From contig JASJOG010000216.1 of NCBI GenBank assembly GCA_030142905.1, forward strand, positions 87,001 to 151,000: a stretch of 64,000 nucleotides of DNA, written 5' to 3'. Below, piece by piece: positions 21,340-34,042 of the stretch (positions within the stretch are counted from its first letter, which is position 1; every line of letters starts with the position of its first letter). The stretch is from Heliopora coerulea (lineage: Eukaryota > Cnidaria > Anthozoa > Scleralcyonacea > Helioporidae). Below the pieces are notes generated by a model that was not told the origin of the DNA, made no database searches, and saw only the letters and a list, made by a program, of their open reading frames with translations. Made by a program: the position numbers and the translations under genes.

Positions 21340-24300
21340 GGAAAGGTGAGTATGGTGACAAGATTTGTATTGATGCTATCAGGGCTAATATTTTTCTACC
21401 ATTTTCTATGTCTTACATCTGAGTCTTGTCTGACTAAAATATCTCAAGTAACACATAACCAAGCAGAGGCCTTTGATTTATGTGGGTTTTTCCTTGATAT
21501 ATCTCCCCAAACTGGCCTGTGGTGGATATCGACATGGGATTTTGACCTTTGTAAATCGAGTTATACACTTTATTACCGATATGACTTGGATTTCTCCTTA
21601 TCAAGACCCTGGCATGTTATCTTTTGGTGAATCCTGGTCCTGTGGCAATAGACAACACAAATGCTTATGCCTCCTTGCCGCCATTTTCTAGGGCTTCTTT
21701 ATGCAAATCGCATATGTCTTGTCTACACTTCAATGCCAGTGATTTAAACAGCTTCACTCGTACTACTGAAGGATTGCTGGAATCAAACCTAACTAATTTT
21801 AAAACCTCGTTTATTCTGAGGACCTGGATGTGGTTAAATGTGTGGATATTTGATGGCAAAGTCCTTCCTGCAGATTATAATGTATTCAGGTCTGATCGAT
21901 TTCATGGTTGAGTGGGCGGTGATGTATTAATTGCTTTTAAGTCTGAATCATTTATAAACACTTGTCAAGTTTATTTTTCTACTAACGAGAACCTTGAATT
22001 AATAGCCGTTGAAGGTACAACAGCAAATAACACTAAACAGATTTTTATCTGCAGCTGCAGACCACCAGACAACAATGACCTTTCTAACGTAAAAAAATTT
22101 ATTGGACGATGTGTGCCTGGACTACGAAAGGATTCTTATATGAAGTGACTTTAACCTTCTGAGTATTGTTCAGTCAGAATTAGGTCACATTGCTTCTAGC
22201 AAACTAGATTGCGAGTTTTGCTTATAATCCATGCAAAATAAGAACATCCTCAACCTTATTATCACAAGTCAACATGACCTAGTCTCAGTGACCAAGATAT
22301 GTGATGCATCCACTTTTAATATTTCCACTGACCATCAAATATCTTCTAAATCAGGTTTGGGTACTAAAATTAATCGCACTGTGTCGACTGTAAGAAGGGG
22401 AACTCCTTGGATTTTAAAACCACTCTTGAAGCTATTAGCATCGAGGCCTATGATATAAACAATTACTGGACTACATGGAAAGATTTGTTGTTTCCTGCTA
22501 TTAATGATCATATTCGTATCAAAATTATTAACAAAAGTACTCCACCTTGGATTGCTGCTGATATTATTCATTTAATTAGGAAAAAGATTAGTGCACAAAA
22601 AAAACTATCTAAAGTGAGGCACCTCCTTTTTAAAGCAGAAGTTTGGTGAACTTCAGTCTTCGATAAAATCAGCAATTAAGGAGAGTAGGGAATCCTTTTT
22701 CTATGCATTGGGTACAATTCTAAAAAGTAATCCCAAAAGCTTGTGGTCAGCTGTCAAATTAAAATTTAAGTCAAATTCTAGTATTACACAAATGGCAACT
22801 TCACTTCTAAAGGTATTGCCGAAAACCCTCTAGATGTAGCAAACCTCTTTAATACATACTTCTATTCCATATATAAGGGGTCGGAGGGGTCTGTGCAATG
22901 CAACGAATCCGGTCTTGCCATCACCTACTGAATTTTCAAAACTAGAACTTACCACAGACAAGATCAAGAATGTTTTACATTCGTTGGATCCAAACAAGGC
23001 TAGTGGGCTGGATGGTCTTCCAGGTTACATCCTGAAGAAATGTGCAACACAGCTTGTGAGTTCTCTTGGTGAGCTGTATAACAGGTCATTGGTGTCATCT
23101 CAGATACCAAGGGATTGGAAACTGGCACACATAATTCCATTGTATAAGAAAGGTGAGAAGGCCAGAGTCGAAAATTACAGGCCAATTTCACTATTGCTGA
23201 TAGTGGCAAAAATACTTAAATGCTGCATGTTTAATTGTCTATTGATACACATACGATCTTTTATACATGATGTTCAACATGGCTTTGTGAATGGGAAATC
23301 TTGCAGCACATAGCTGCTATCCATATTGAACACTATAGGAAAATATCTCGACCTTGGTGAGCAAACAGACATCGTCTTCCTTGATATATCAAAGCCTTTC
23401 AATATTGCAGAAACTCCACCATTTTGGCATTTCAGAACAACGATTATCATGGTTTGTAAACTACCTTTCTGGAAAATGCAATGTGCGGTTGTTCTGGGGG
23501 TCAATTCTTGGTCCATTGTTATTTTTAATCTATATGAATGACCTACCAGATTACATAAGCACTCATTGCCATCTTGGTCTTTTTGCTGATGACACCAAAT
23601 GTTTTAAGAAAGTAGAATCAGCTAGTGGTGCTACAATAATACAAAAGGATCTTGACAACATATTCTCCTGGTCAAAAGAAGTTCATTTGAATTTTAATAT
23701 GACCAAGTGTAAAGCCCGTACAGTTTCAAGGAAGTTTAACCCATATTTAAATGCATACTGCCTCAATGAACATACTATCTTGTCTACAAAGCCTAAGGTA
23801 GACCTGGGAGTTTTAATAAATTCAAAACTGGATTGGAAGGACCACGTCTGTGAGGTTTGCATCAAAGCCAACAAGTTACTTGGTTTGGTCAGGTGCACAA
23901 CATTGGAGATCAATGACACATTGACTAGGAGGTCTTTATATCTTCAACTGGGGCACAGTGATCTTGCTTATGCATCACAAGTCTGGTGTCTGCGATCAGT
24001 TGAATTGATAAGGGATGTCAAAAAGATACAGAGAAGAGCTACTAAGTATGACCTTGGTCAACCCTTTACCACAGAAGTTATGTATGTTTCAAGGCTCCAG
24101 AAGTTAGATCTTTTGCCAATGTCTTATTGGCATGAGTATTTAGATATGATTTTTCTTTTTAAAGTGATTAATGGTTGTGTGCATGTGAGCAAAGATGCAA
24201 ATCCAGTTTGTGAAATTTATCATACGACTAGAAGTTCCAATAATCCCAGTTTAATTACATTGAAGATACCATTTGCTAGAACAGTGAGTTATCAATCAAG

Positions 24301-24610
24301 GTATTTGATAAGGGCAAGTATATTATGGAATTGTCTGAGTGACAATTTAAGTTCAAAAGTGGCTTGCTCGTTTACTACAAAAGTGCATTAATTAATGTTT
24401 ATGATCCTGAGAGCCCTCAGACATGGAAAAGTGTTTGTATCAAATGCCATACAGCTCGGTTGCTAAATTATTTATCTATATGTATGTATATTTAGATATA
24501 TTTATTACCTTTATCATTTGCTTATTTTAATAAGAGGCCACCATAATTGGGGAAACCTGTGGTGGATTCCTGAGTCTGTATTGACTGAAACTTAATAAAC
24601 AATAAACAAT
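21340..24610 (+). mobile_element. Non-LTR retrotransposon (CR1/Jockey-type), decayed
   Basis: Plus-strand fragments in several frames give an endonuclease followed by a reverse transcriptase. The endonuclease is recognisable at 21620-22140 (NPGP, PADYNVFRSDRFHG, LELIAVEG, CRPPDNNDL). The reverse transcriptase begins at 22915 with LDPNKASGLDGLPGYI and YRPISLL, and its longest open part (23354-24391) carries GSILGPLLFLIYMNDLP and LFADDTKCF (catalytic FADD) plus the C-terminal LGVLINSKLDWKDH region. The 3' end is a short AATAAAC repeat at 24593-24610. The exact 5' end is unclear. Inactive because of stops and shifts. It inserted into the 7.6-kb element. Confidence 0.8.
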
Positions 24611-24635
24611 CTTACTCAGCCAACACCGCATTTTG

Positions 24636-27600
24636 TGATGATGATGATGATGATGAAGACTTTATTTAGAGAGGGTTACACTCAAATAGCAAAGCTAATA
24701 AACTTGTGGCCCTCTATAATGCTAAAATTACAAATTACAATAATACCAAGATATAACTTAAAAAGTACTAAACTATACAATAATATAGGATAAAACTACA
24801 TAAAAGCCTAAATCTTAACTAATTGACAATAAATATAAACATGATAAAAATGAAGAGTTAAATTATAAAATGATTAAGAGTCTGCTGTTGTCCAAATAGT
24901 TCATTCCAGAAAGAAGATTTAAAAGATTTGATGGAGTCCCTTTGTCTTAAAGAAAGTGATAAACTATTCCACACTTTACAGCTTGTGGTGGTAAAAGTTC
25001 TTACACCCTTGGTCTGGCAATTGAATATAGGGAAAATTAAATTAAAATTTGCATATCAAGTTTGGCTGGTGTGGACATAGCTGTCTAACTTAAGTTGATT
25101 ACTGATACATAAGGGGACTTCACCTTGTAAACTTTTGTAGGCAATACCACACTTAGATATCAGAGCATCTTTGTAAAATGGCAACCACTTCAGGCGATTA
25201 AACAAAGGAACTGATGGTGCTTGATGGTGGACATTCAAAATCACTCTAGCTGCTCTTTTTTGTAGCTTCAGGATTCTCCCCAGGCCTTCTTTATCACTAT
25301 TTGTCCAGATGACACTTGCATAATTAATTAGTGGCTTAATCATAGCATTGTAATAGAGTAGTTGTTGTTTTAAAGGCAGATAGCTCTTAATTTTCCTTAG
25401 TAAACAGATGCACTGAGAAACTTTTTTACACACAGCATTAACATGCTCAGAGAAAGATAGCTCTTTGTCAATCTTGAGACCTAGGAGCTTAGCATTCTTA
25501 ATGATAGTTAGCATAGTGTCATTGCAAGTTATCACAGGAACACTGCTTATCTTACTTGAATATCACTTCCTCTTAACCAAGAGAACTTTGGTCTTTTTCT
25601 CATTGAGTGGAAGCTTATTGGCAAATGCCAAGTTAACAACTTCTGAAACAGATTCATTCAGAGAGTCTTGTAGTGTTCCCACACTTTCACAATCATCTGA
25701 GGATGTGATCATGGTGTCATCTGCACAGTGATCAATTTCAGAAGAGCTGATGTGAAGCGGCAGGTCGTTGATAAATACTGTAAATAACTAGGGGGCGAGT
25801 ATGCTGCATTGAGGAACCCCATGTTTCATATGTGCCATGTCTGAGACACAACCACCCACAGCAACAAGTTGCTGCCTGTCAGCCAAGTGGGAGTGAAACC
25901 ATTCCATAGATTCCCCAGCAACATCGTACGATTTCAGCTTACCAAGAAGAGCATGATCCACCATATTGAAGGCTTTAAAGTACTCAACCAGTACCATGCT
26001 GCTAACTATTCTTATCTAGGTTGAAGAGTAATTTGTCAATTATTTGTACGAGTGTGGTGTCCATGCTGTGGTTCTTGCAAAATCCAGATTGGTGAGGATA
26101 AATAAAATTGTTCTCAGTTAAATAAGAGTATAAAGAATCATGCATATGTTTCTCAATAATTTTGGAGAGGACAGGTATGACAGATATAGGTCGATAATTT
26201 AGAACTTCATGTGGATCACCACTCTTGTACAAGGGTGAGACTTTGGCTGTTTTCAATCGGCTAGGAAATGATCCACTGGAAAAAGAAAAATTAATCAATC
26301 TTGCGATAATAGGTGTTACAACAGGTGCCGCTACACACAACAGCTGAGCACTGATTTTGTCAATGCTGACAGCTTTGTGTGGATTCTTTTTTAGCGTAGC
26401 TAACACCTGTGCACTGGTAGTTTGTGGGATGTCAGAACTCTTCCTTGACTTGATGAAATTCAGTAGCTCAGATAAATTAGGTGATATTAGCAGTAATGTA
26501 GACCTTAGCTTATCCACTGCTGTGGAAAAATGTGAGTCAAATTGTTGCACCATTTGTTCTTTGTCATCTATAACAGACTCACTGATATTTATACTATTAA
26601 TATCATGCCTGTTCTTTCCTGGGACATTCAGAGTTTTTATTGTCTTCCAAATTCCTCTTGGATTGCCTTTGTTGTCTCGTAAAGCATTGTAGAAAAATTC
26701 TTTCTTAGTGCTCCTAATCATCGCTACTGCTTTATTCCTGGCCACTCTGTAATTATTCCAATCATCAGCATCATTAGTACGCTTTGGAATTTTTAAACAA
26801 ACATCTCTCAAGTGTAGCTGTTTCAACATGAAGTTTCAACACCAAGGGCAATTTTCATCAAGTGCGCTATTGAAAATAGACTCCCAAGAGTCCTGCATAT
26901 CATCGATATCATCAAACACAAATACTGTATCCCATGGGGCCTGACTCAGAGTTTCTTTAAATTGGTTCTTGTTAAATTGTTTCATGTCACAATATCTAAT
27001 GCTGTTGTTTTTCTGAATGCCACAATGCACAAGATCCTTGGAATATTTGCATACAGCAAAAATAGGCAGGCGATCAGAGAGCCCTATGCTGAGACAAAAT
27101 ATATTTGTTATTTGCTGTGGTGAACTGCTTTGATTAACCAATGTTTATTAAAGCTCTCCTTATTCCTTCTGTTGATGTTCATATCACCTAAAAATAATGT
27201 CTCCTTATTCAGCAAGTACACCTGATCCAAATTTGCCTCCAGAGATAAATCCTCAGCTTTGGTATATGAGGGCAGATGGTAAATACTACCAATCAATAAA
27301 GATCGTTTTGATTTAAAAGGGCAGACTTCAAAGTAAATGACTTCAAGTTCTTGACTTTCTAGATCAGTTCTTCATTTAGCATTTAAGTCATCATTTATAT
27401 AAGCCATGACACCACCTCCTGATTTATTTTTCCTGTCTCTATGATAGATAGAGTAACCAGGCATCTCATGCAAAATGTCTGGCAAGTTTGGTTTCAGGAA
27501 TGATTCATTTATGAATAGTATGTCCAACTGAGGTCTGCCAAATTTTCCCAGTAGAAGCCGCTTTATCTGGTCATATTTATCCAGAGTTAGATGGTTGACA

Positions 27601-27720
27601 TTCCAGTGAGTGATCTGAATGCCCTTTTTGTGCTGCGCTAAATCAAAATCGCTGAAGGTCAAACTTGATTCATTCAGTAAGCCAGATAGTTCTTCAGAGT
27701 CAATCAATGAAAAACTTTAG
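24636..27720 (-). mobile_element. Non-LTR retrotransposon (second LINE), decayed
   Basis: Minus-strand pieces give endonuclease (27372-27707 with ITHWNVNHLTLDKYDQ and GYSIYHRDRKNKSGGG; 27108-27296 with LFLGDMNIN), a linker (26836-27141) and a long reverse-transcriptase frame (26002-26829: KKNPHKAVSIDKIS, NYRPISVIPVLSKIIEK). It continues at 25788-25997 (GVPQCSILAP, where relatives have QGS) and a CADDT catalytic box near 25720. The C-terminal part is 25056-25535 (LLGLKIDKELSFSEHV). The 3' tail is a CAT repeat, (ATG)7 on the plus strand at 24636-24656. At least four frame breaks. Its 3' end lies only about 26 bases from that of the neighbouring LINE. Confidence 0.8.
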
Positions 27721-28175
27721 GCAAATACAGCAAGTTATCTATCAGCCCCAGATTTGTTGAAACATCATTCGGTAACAGCAACAAATTGGCCGCTAGAGTC
27801 AAATAGAGCAGTCAGACAGCCACAATCAGCTTTCTACATGTTGCCATCTCAGTTGACTTCATATATTTACGTGCTGTAACTCAAAGAAGAAACAGTTCTA
27901 GCCTCCAAAAACCCTTTCAGACTCAAGCCAGCATTCTTACAAAAGCATTGCTGTGGATCTTGATATAGATGGTTAAAAAAAGGCAGAACGGCAAAGAGTC
28001 AGCCACCGTGATGCCATACATTATCACCTATGTTTACCCTAGGTGATATGGGTGAGTTGGCTGTAGTTTACTGGCTGCCACAACTTTGGCTGAGCAAAGA
28101 GTATGGGAATGCCTTCAAAAAAGTGAGGACCTGTTACACCCTCAAGTGACCATTCTGGTCATTTCCTATTCTGTG

Positions 28176-28183
28176 CTGCAGAA
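28176..28183. repeat. 8-bp target-site duplication, right copy
   Basis: CTGCAGAA, identical to 20552-20559. Confidence 0.8.
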
Positions 28184-28464
28184 TCTCACTTAACTGTTAA
28201 CAAAACATAACTTCCAGTTATATATACCTGTAAGCCCCTGTCATATAAGTCTACCTACCTAAAAATAGTAGAGAGGTCAGTAATAAACTACCAAAGTAGT
28301 TTGTCTGTTACAAGTTTCAATACTTTTTTTTCTCTCCAGATTATTAGTATCATGTGTTTACATGTGCACTCAAAACCCCAGACAAAGTTGTATACACATG
28401 TCTGTTGAAAGAAACTCTGGTTTGTATTGTACACAAATGAATAACTTTATTGTGCTATTTTTAG

Positions 28465-28573
28465 AATATATTCAGTGAATGAGCTTGAAAAACTTCTGAA
28501 CTATGCTGCACTGGAAAACTTAAAAGTAGTGTTGATGTATGAAATCACATGCATTTTGTCAAATCACCTAAAG
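28465..28573 (+). pseudogene. KDZ-type transposase, exon C
   Basis: An open 109-base segment between a TTTTTAG acceptor and a GTAATA donor encodes YSVNELEKLLNYAALENLK and then VVLMYEITCILSNHLK. The L-M-Y-[DE]-I-x-C step matches a conserved KDZ block (usually Y-D-I-A-C). It lies beyond the right end of the 7.6-kb element, so removing that element brings exons A, B and C within about 0.5 kb of each other, as expected for one gene. Downstream exons were not found. Confidence 0.5.
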
Positions 28574-29409
28574 GTAATATTATATATCGATAATGATAGT
28601 CCTTGAAATATTCATAACTGATATTTTTAGTAATTAAATTGTACTGTCGGATGATAGTACTGTGTTTGTAAAAGAAGTTGTGTACTATAAAATTAGGTTT
28701 TTGCACAAATCATGAATGAACAACCATTCATACATTGGCAGACAGTGTATATCTGTTAAATAATTATTATAATATAATTATAAGGAACAGGAAAGCACAT
28801 TGCACCGTTGAATGTTACCAGCTGTTAATCCAGTAAAATCTAACATTAAATTTTGCTGTAAAAATTGCATTCAAGTAATTTAAAAATCACTTTGCGCATT
28901 TGTCTGCATCAAAATACAAATACAAAATTGTTCTGATTTACTTAGCTTATGTTGTTTGAACCCTGAATCCAGTAAAATTCCATACAGGCAAGCCACTCGT
29001 AGTGTATCAGTTTCTAAATAATGCATTTCATTATATTTATTCTGTCTTGACTTTGCATCAGTTAATGTTCTAACCTTGATATTTAAATATTTAGCAAGCA
29101 CACTTGACTATAGTTTGGATTCTTGGTAAATTTGAATTGGCAAACGTCTCTCAATGAACCCCTTACATGGCACAATTTCTACTGGCAGCTTAATAATTTA
29201 CTGTGGTTAATGCAAGGTGATTTTTCATGTCAAGGGAAGACGTGCTGGGGTACAAGAATGAAGTATGAATTTGTATGCTCCATAACTTTGTTATTTAAGG
29301 TATCTGGAAAAAATATTCTGGATTATATCTGACAGTTTCTGCATTTAATTAAATTTATTTTTATCAATTGAGATATCTGTTTTCCATTAGCAACTATCTT
29401 GATTGCATT
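28574..29409. other. Non-coding stretch
   Basis: AT-rich sequence between the KDZ exon and the piggyBac element. No coding or repeat structure that I can support. Confidence 0.4.
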
Positions 29410-29749
29410 TTAACCGTTCCTTTACCAGCTGTAGGTCAGGATTTTCCAGCAGAGTGCAAAACAAAATATACATGCTCAGTAGAAACTGGAGGGGTGTTTT
29501 AACACAAAAATTACACAAAAAGTGTCAGTGATAACCAAAAAAAAATATTTTTACATTTAGGTTGATGCTTTTGACAGAATAGGTACATTTTTTATGATAC
29601 ATTGACAACAGCGTGTTTGAATTTAGCGCCATTGTGAATACACCAGTTTTGAACATTTTACACTATAAAAGACTCAAATAATTAATTAAATATTAATTAA
29701 ATATTATTTCAAAATTATTTACAAAAATATATCTACAGTTTGGTTTACT

Positions 29750-30857
29750 ATGATGCAAAAGAAAGAGCAAGGATCTTTACAAAATGCCAAGTCACATTGT
29801 GCACACTTGTAACTGGTCTCCGGCCATCATCCCTTCGGAGTTCATCTTTCAACCTTCTTACAATACACACACACTGCTTCTTCCTTCCTTCAATTTTCAT
29901 GGTGAAGCGATGGTTGCACAAGCAGCTGCTTGTAAAGTCTGCTTGACAACAGAAGAATGACTACAAAATCCACCAATCAAATCTTTTGCAAATTCAACCC
30001 GCAAATACAGTGATGATCTCGGGTTTCATCTCTGAAGTTCCTTTTCCAAAATATATGCATTACCAATAGCAAGATCCAACAAAAAATAAAATGTATGCTT
30101 GTACCACTTGTGCGAAGTACGTGCAAGTGAATAATGTGAACGGAGTTGATCAGAAATATCAACACCACCCATATTGTTGTAGGTTACAATTACTTGAGGT
30201 TTATTTACCACTTCTGGCTCAGGGGTATTCCATTGGACAGGCATTGGTTGAAAGCACTCTGACATCTCGTTTATCACTCCACTGGGTATAAACCAGATTG
30301 GTCTAGCCTTTCTGAAGAACAACCTTTTCTCCTGGGTTCAGTTTGATTGAGGTGGTGGGAGTTCTTTGTGCTTTGGTTTGACCATCCCAGATGCGTACGT
30401 ATTTTTGTTCATCAAATTGACCAATAATTTTGGTGAATTGAAGAAATTATGAAAAAACACATCATGGAATTTGTTCCATCACTACATAGTAACCCAAACC
30501 ATTCTCCATAGAGTGTTCACCATCCTTGTCCTTCCCCAAATACACCTCATAATTCAAGGCATATCCGTTAGCCGAATCAGCAGCCATCCAAACTTTGAAG
30601 CCATAATTAGTTGGTTTCATGTGCATATACTGTTTGAAAGACAGCCTTCCCTTGTAACCAACCATAGCCTCATCGACTGACAAGTTCTTTCCAGGACTGT
30701 ACAACTCTTGGAACTCTGCCTTCAAGTAGTCAAGAACTGGTCCAATCTTGTACAGACCATAACCATCTTCACCACATTTTGGCTCGCTTGCACTGTTGTT
30801 GAAATGCAAATATTTGCTAATTTCAAAGAAACGATTCCTCATCATGATCTTTATGGC
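29750..30857 (-). pseudogene. piggyBac transposase, catalytic core and cysteine-rich tail
   Basis: The continuation carries YLHFNNSASEP, NLSVDEAMVGYKGRL (first catalytic Asp), FFHNFFNSPKLL near 30440, NNMGGVDISDQLRSHY near 30180 (third catalytic Asp), and a tail with CVYCKK, YKCAQCDLAFCKDPC (C-x2-C, C-x2-C, C-x3-C). In relatives the FFHNFF position is F-F-D-N-F, so the second catalytic Asp appears to be His. A frameshift follows GLGYYVVMEQ, and two TGA stops in the cysteine tail sit where Arg CGA codons would be expected. The enzyme would excise at TTAA without leaving a scar. Confidence 0.8.
30850..30857. repeat. 7-8 bp target-site duplication, left copy
   Basis: TTTATGGC, repeated at 33519-33526. 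The last base could instead belong to the element end. Confidence 0.75.
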
Positions 30858-33518
30858 ACAGAATAAGAAACTGACCAGAAGTCTTACTCGGGTCGGAACC
30901 TTTGAAGTTTTCATCCTCGCGCATGTCATCCTGCACATCTTGGCCGCCATGTTGGCAGCCAGATAACTCCGGACAGGTCAACAACAAAAATAATGGCAAA
31001 AAGCGGGTTCTGATCATTTGAACTGCTGTATCTCAATTGCTTTAAGGCTGGTACCTCTAGAAGAAAGGTATGTTAGCAATATCATTGTACTTTTAAGGTA
31101 ATTTACTAAATAGAAAACAGATAATTCTTCATTATCTTTCACGGATCACTGCGTCAGCCACTTCCACGATACTTGTTGGACAAGCTACGTTTGCTTGAGT
31201 ATTCTTGCTGTTAAGGATGAAATGTTGAAAGCTGATTTCACATTTATAACAACTGTGATGGGGTAAACTCTTTTCCTTAAATTAGAACTCCAACTTGCTT
31301 TAACACTTGGCCTCTGTTAACACTCATCTGTATTGAATATGTTTCGAATAACTCCACTGCTTTGATTCAGTGCAAAGGTTTATGTATTTTGTATTCCTAA
31401 ATTTCCAAGTAGCTTTTTCATAATAAACAAAAATAATTCTCAGTTTTATTTAAAATGTTCTCACAATTCTCTGTCTAGCAATGGTGCAACCACGAAGGAT
31501 TTTCTGAACATGCTTCCAAATTGCTTGTCTTAATTTATGCCCTGAAAAAATTGTACCTTATATCTTATGCATATAAACTTACATTTGTCCCTAATCTATG
31601 TATTGGTTAACACCAGGGCTGGAATTCTTTGCAAGTAGTGCAACTGCAACTGAAATATTATTCAATGCTGCTCATGTATGTGCTGACATCTTTCTCTTTT
31701 ATTGCTAGGTTTGATAAGAGGGATTTGACATTTGAAAAAAATCGTTGCCAAGTAGGAATGTCTGTTTCCAAATTGGGGCAGGAGGTTTTCTTCCAAGTTT
31801 AGTTATTGTTGTATATTTTGTTAAACAAAAAAGCTGATTTAAAAAACAATATACTGTGGCTACAGTGAATTAACCTGAATCTCTTCCTTTTTACTTTTCT
31901 TTTAATATGTAAATTTTCCCTCCATTATGCTGATTACATGTAGCACTTGTTACCAATGATGTCCTGCCTGAGTTCTTGTGCCTGTCCTTTCTTATGAAGA
32001 AGAAATTGTCAATCTTTAGTAAAGTGAGCAGTTATTTCTGTGCAGAAACTGCAGCAGAAATACTGTACATCCAGGGGTTGTAGCTACAGTACAATGTGTC
32101 ATTTTTTCATTATTCTAATGACCAGCAGAGTTCTTCATTCATTTTTACTATCTAGCTTTATTTTTGTAGAATTTTACATATAAATCTACTTGAAGGCATA
32201 ATCACAAAAAGATGTGAAAACAAACTCACAGGATAGCTTCACATGAAAAGCTGATAGGCCACTTTCAAATTAATTTTTCTTATACTGATTCAGATCCTGC
32301 ATACAACATGTTTTCCATGCACAGCAATGACAGAAGTGGATACCTATCTAAGTTCACAATTTCCACACATTGAAATAATTCAAGGGATTTCAAGCCCCTG
32401 CCATGCTACAGGAAGGCATACACTAGACATTTTTGAGAATTATTGGAATTACATTGGGAAGCATGCAGTAGATGACTACAGATGCCTTTAATAATGCATG
32501 TTCAAGTTTGTTACAATCTACTGAAAATCAATATGGACTTACACAATCATTGAATTTCATGTTTAAAGAACTGTGACGACTTTTTTAATTAAATATTGCA
32601 ATATGTAATTTGTATCGTCATCCCTTTCTTCAGTACATAAACCTTGCTTCTTTCAAGCAGCCTCCTTATGGAGAGGTTCAAAACACCAGACCAGAGTCAT
32701 CAACTAAAAATTACAATAACAACAAATCAATGCCATACGTTTTTTCTGAATAATTCTATTTATAATCTTTGGTTGAAGTGAAGACAAGACATGAGTACCA
32801 GTTTGACGTTCAAATTGGTTTAAGACAAGGATGAGCCAAGGTATTACATGTAAAATGCTATCTCAATTAGTCGCTTTCACAATTAAAGTTCAATCTAAAA
32901 ATTACTCCTTCCAAAAATCAATTGTGAAGTTTAAATGTGCATTGAAGTCTGCGGAGCAGTAAACATTTTGAGGTACATTTTTGTCTGTCTTTAGGCAAGA
33001 AATACAAAATCGTATATGTAAGAAGGCTCAAAGCATATCTTTCTTTGATTTTGAAATTATTTAGAAACTAAAACCAAGGTGACACGCAATCAGCAAGCTA
33101 GATTTGGTATCAGCACGAAAATATAGCTACAATGGACACATAAAAACTGAAATTGATTTGGGCACGAGTGTGCTGCAAGCCGATTTCGAGTGTGAAATAC
33201 GAGTAAGCAAGTAAGTGAACAAATGACCACTCCTAACTAAATGAATATGTCACGGAAAATTTATTTATACGCCTTTTAATTATGATAAAATTGATCTATT
33301 ACCTTTCCTCTAGGACATATCAAAGTAAAACGGAAATCGTCTGAATACTTTTCCAGATAAAGCCGTTTTAGTGATCCAAGCTGGTTTTTCACCATTATGT
33401 TCGTTGTTCCCTGGCTGGAGTTATCTGGCTGCCAACATGGCGGATCCCGGACATGCACACTGGAAAACAAGGACACATTGGACCCCTGAGTGAGACTTCT
33501 GGTCACCTTCTTATTGTG
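30858..33518. mobile_element. 2.66-kb TIR element nested in piggyBac, same family as the 7.6-kb element
   Basis: Ends read inward CACAGAATAAGAAACTGACC (left, counting the shared C) and CACAATAAGAAGGTGACCAG (right). The inverted similarity extends about 150 bases, including the long shared block ATGTTGGCAGCCAGATAACT. The outer bases and an internal CCTTTGAAGTTTT block are also shared with the left end of 20560-28175. No transposase is recognisable in 2.6 kb; one minus-strand piece near 31150-31230 (FQHFILNSKNTQANVACPTS) is open but unmatched. Probably non-autonomous. Confidence 0.75.
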
Positions 33519-33526
33519 TTTATGGC
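33519..33526. repeat. 7-8 bp target-site duplication, right copy
   Basis: TTTATGGC, identical to 30850-30857. Confidence 0.75.
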
Positions 33527-34042
33527 TTCGTTACCAAGAAACACATCAGAAGACCAATAAAGGGCTACTTGTGGGAGATAGTTGATGGCCATCATGATCA
33601 CAACACCAAGGTATGCTCTGATTTCCACACTTGTGGTGTCAGTCCAATGAGCAAGATTCTCGGCATTGTTTGTCAACTTTTGATTAACGTAACAGTTTGT
33701 CTCTTGAACTATCCTATTGATAATCTTGTCACCAAACAATTTCTCAAATAAGGATAGGGCAGACGGATCTTCTGGTGGCTGGAAAGTAGGTCCCGTGGGA
33801 GAAACATACGCTTCAACTCTGACGTTGCTCAAAGATGGACTCCAAGGTTGAGACGTGTCTAATCTTTCACCATCACTTTCGTCACTTTCCTCATCATCTG
33901 AGTGAGAAGTAAGGCCTTCAAAATCTATATCAAAGATATCCCCTGGATTTTCGAATCCGAAGAAGTCTTCTTCGTCAGACTCACCAGAAACATGGTGTAA
34001 CTGTTGTTGTTGGATGACTTCCTGTGCAGCCATGGCGGACAT
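33527..34042 (-). pseudogene. piggyBac transposase, N-terminal half
   Basis: From the ATG at 34042 the product has an acidic leader (SDEEDFFGFENPGDIFDIDF) and then the DDE_Tnp_1_7 start: FEKLFGDKIINRIVQETNCY, WTDTTSVEIRAYLGVVIMM and YWSSDVFLGNEAI. The frame runs into the nested element at 33518-33526. Removing that element plus one duplicated target joins GNEAI to a downstream KIMMRNRFFEISKYLHF block in frame, which confirms the break. About 165 bases upstream lie between this ATG and the element end. Confidence 0.8.

Larger units (their letters stand above)
20560..28175. mobile_element. 7.6-kb TIR element of an unassigned 8-bp-TSD family
   Basis: The left end reads CATAGAATAAGAAATGACC, and the right end reads inward CACAGAATAGGAAATGACC; the match extends for about 32 bases through AGAAGGGTCACTTG. 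An 8-bp duplication CTGCAGAA flanks it. Most of the body consists of two later LINE insertions (21340-24610 and 24636-27720). The remaining unique sequence, about 1.2 kb, has no recognisable transposase, so it is probably non-autonomous. CA-starting ends and 8-bp duplications fit P, hAT or KDZ families; I cannot choose. The same ends occur at 30858-33518. It splits the KDZ gene. Confidence 0.7.

Noticed and set aside
30091..30680. Plus-strand open frames across the piggyBac
   Set aside because: Complementary to recognisable piggyBac motifs on the minus strand.
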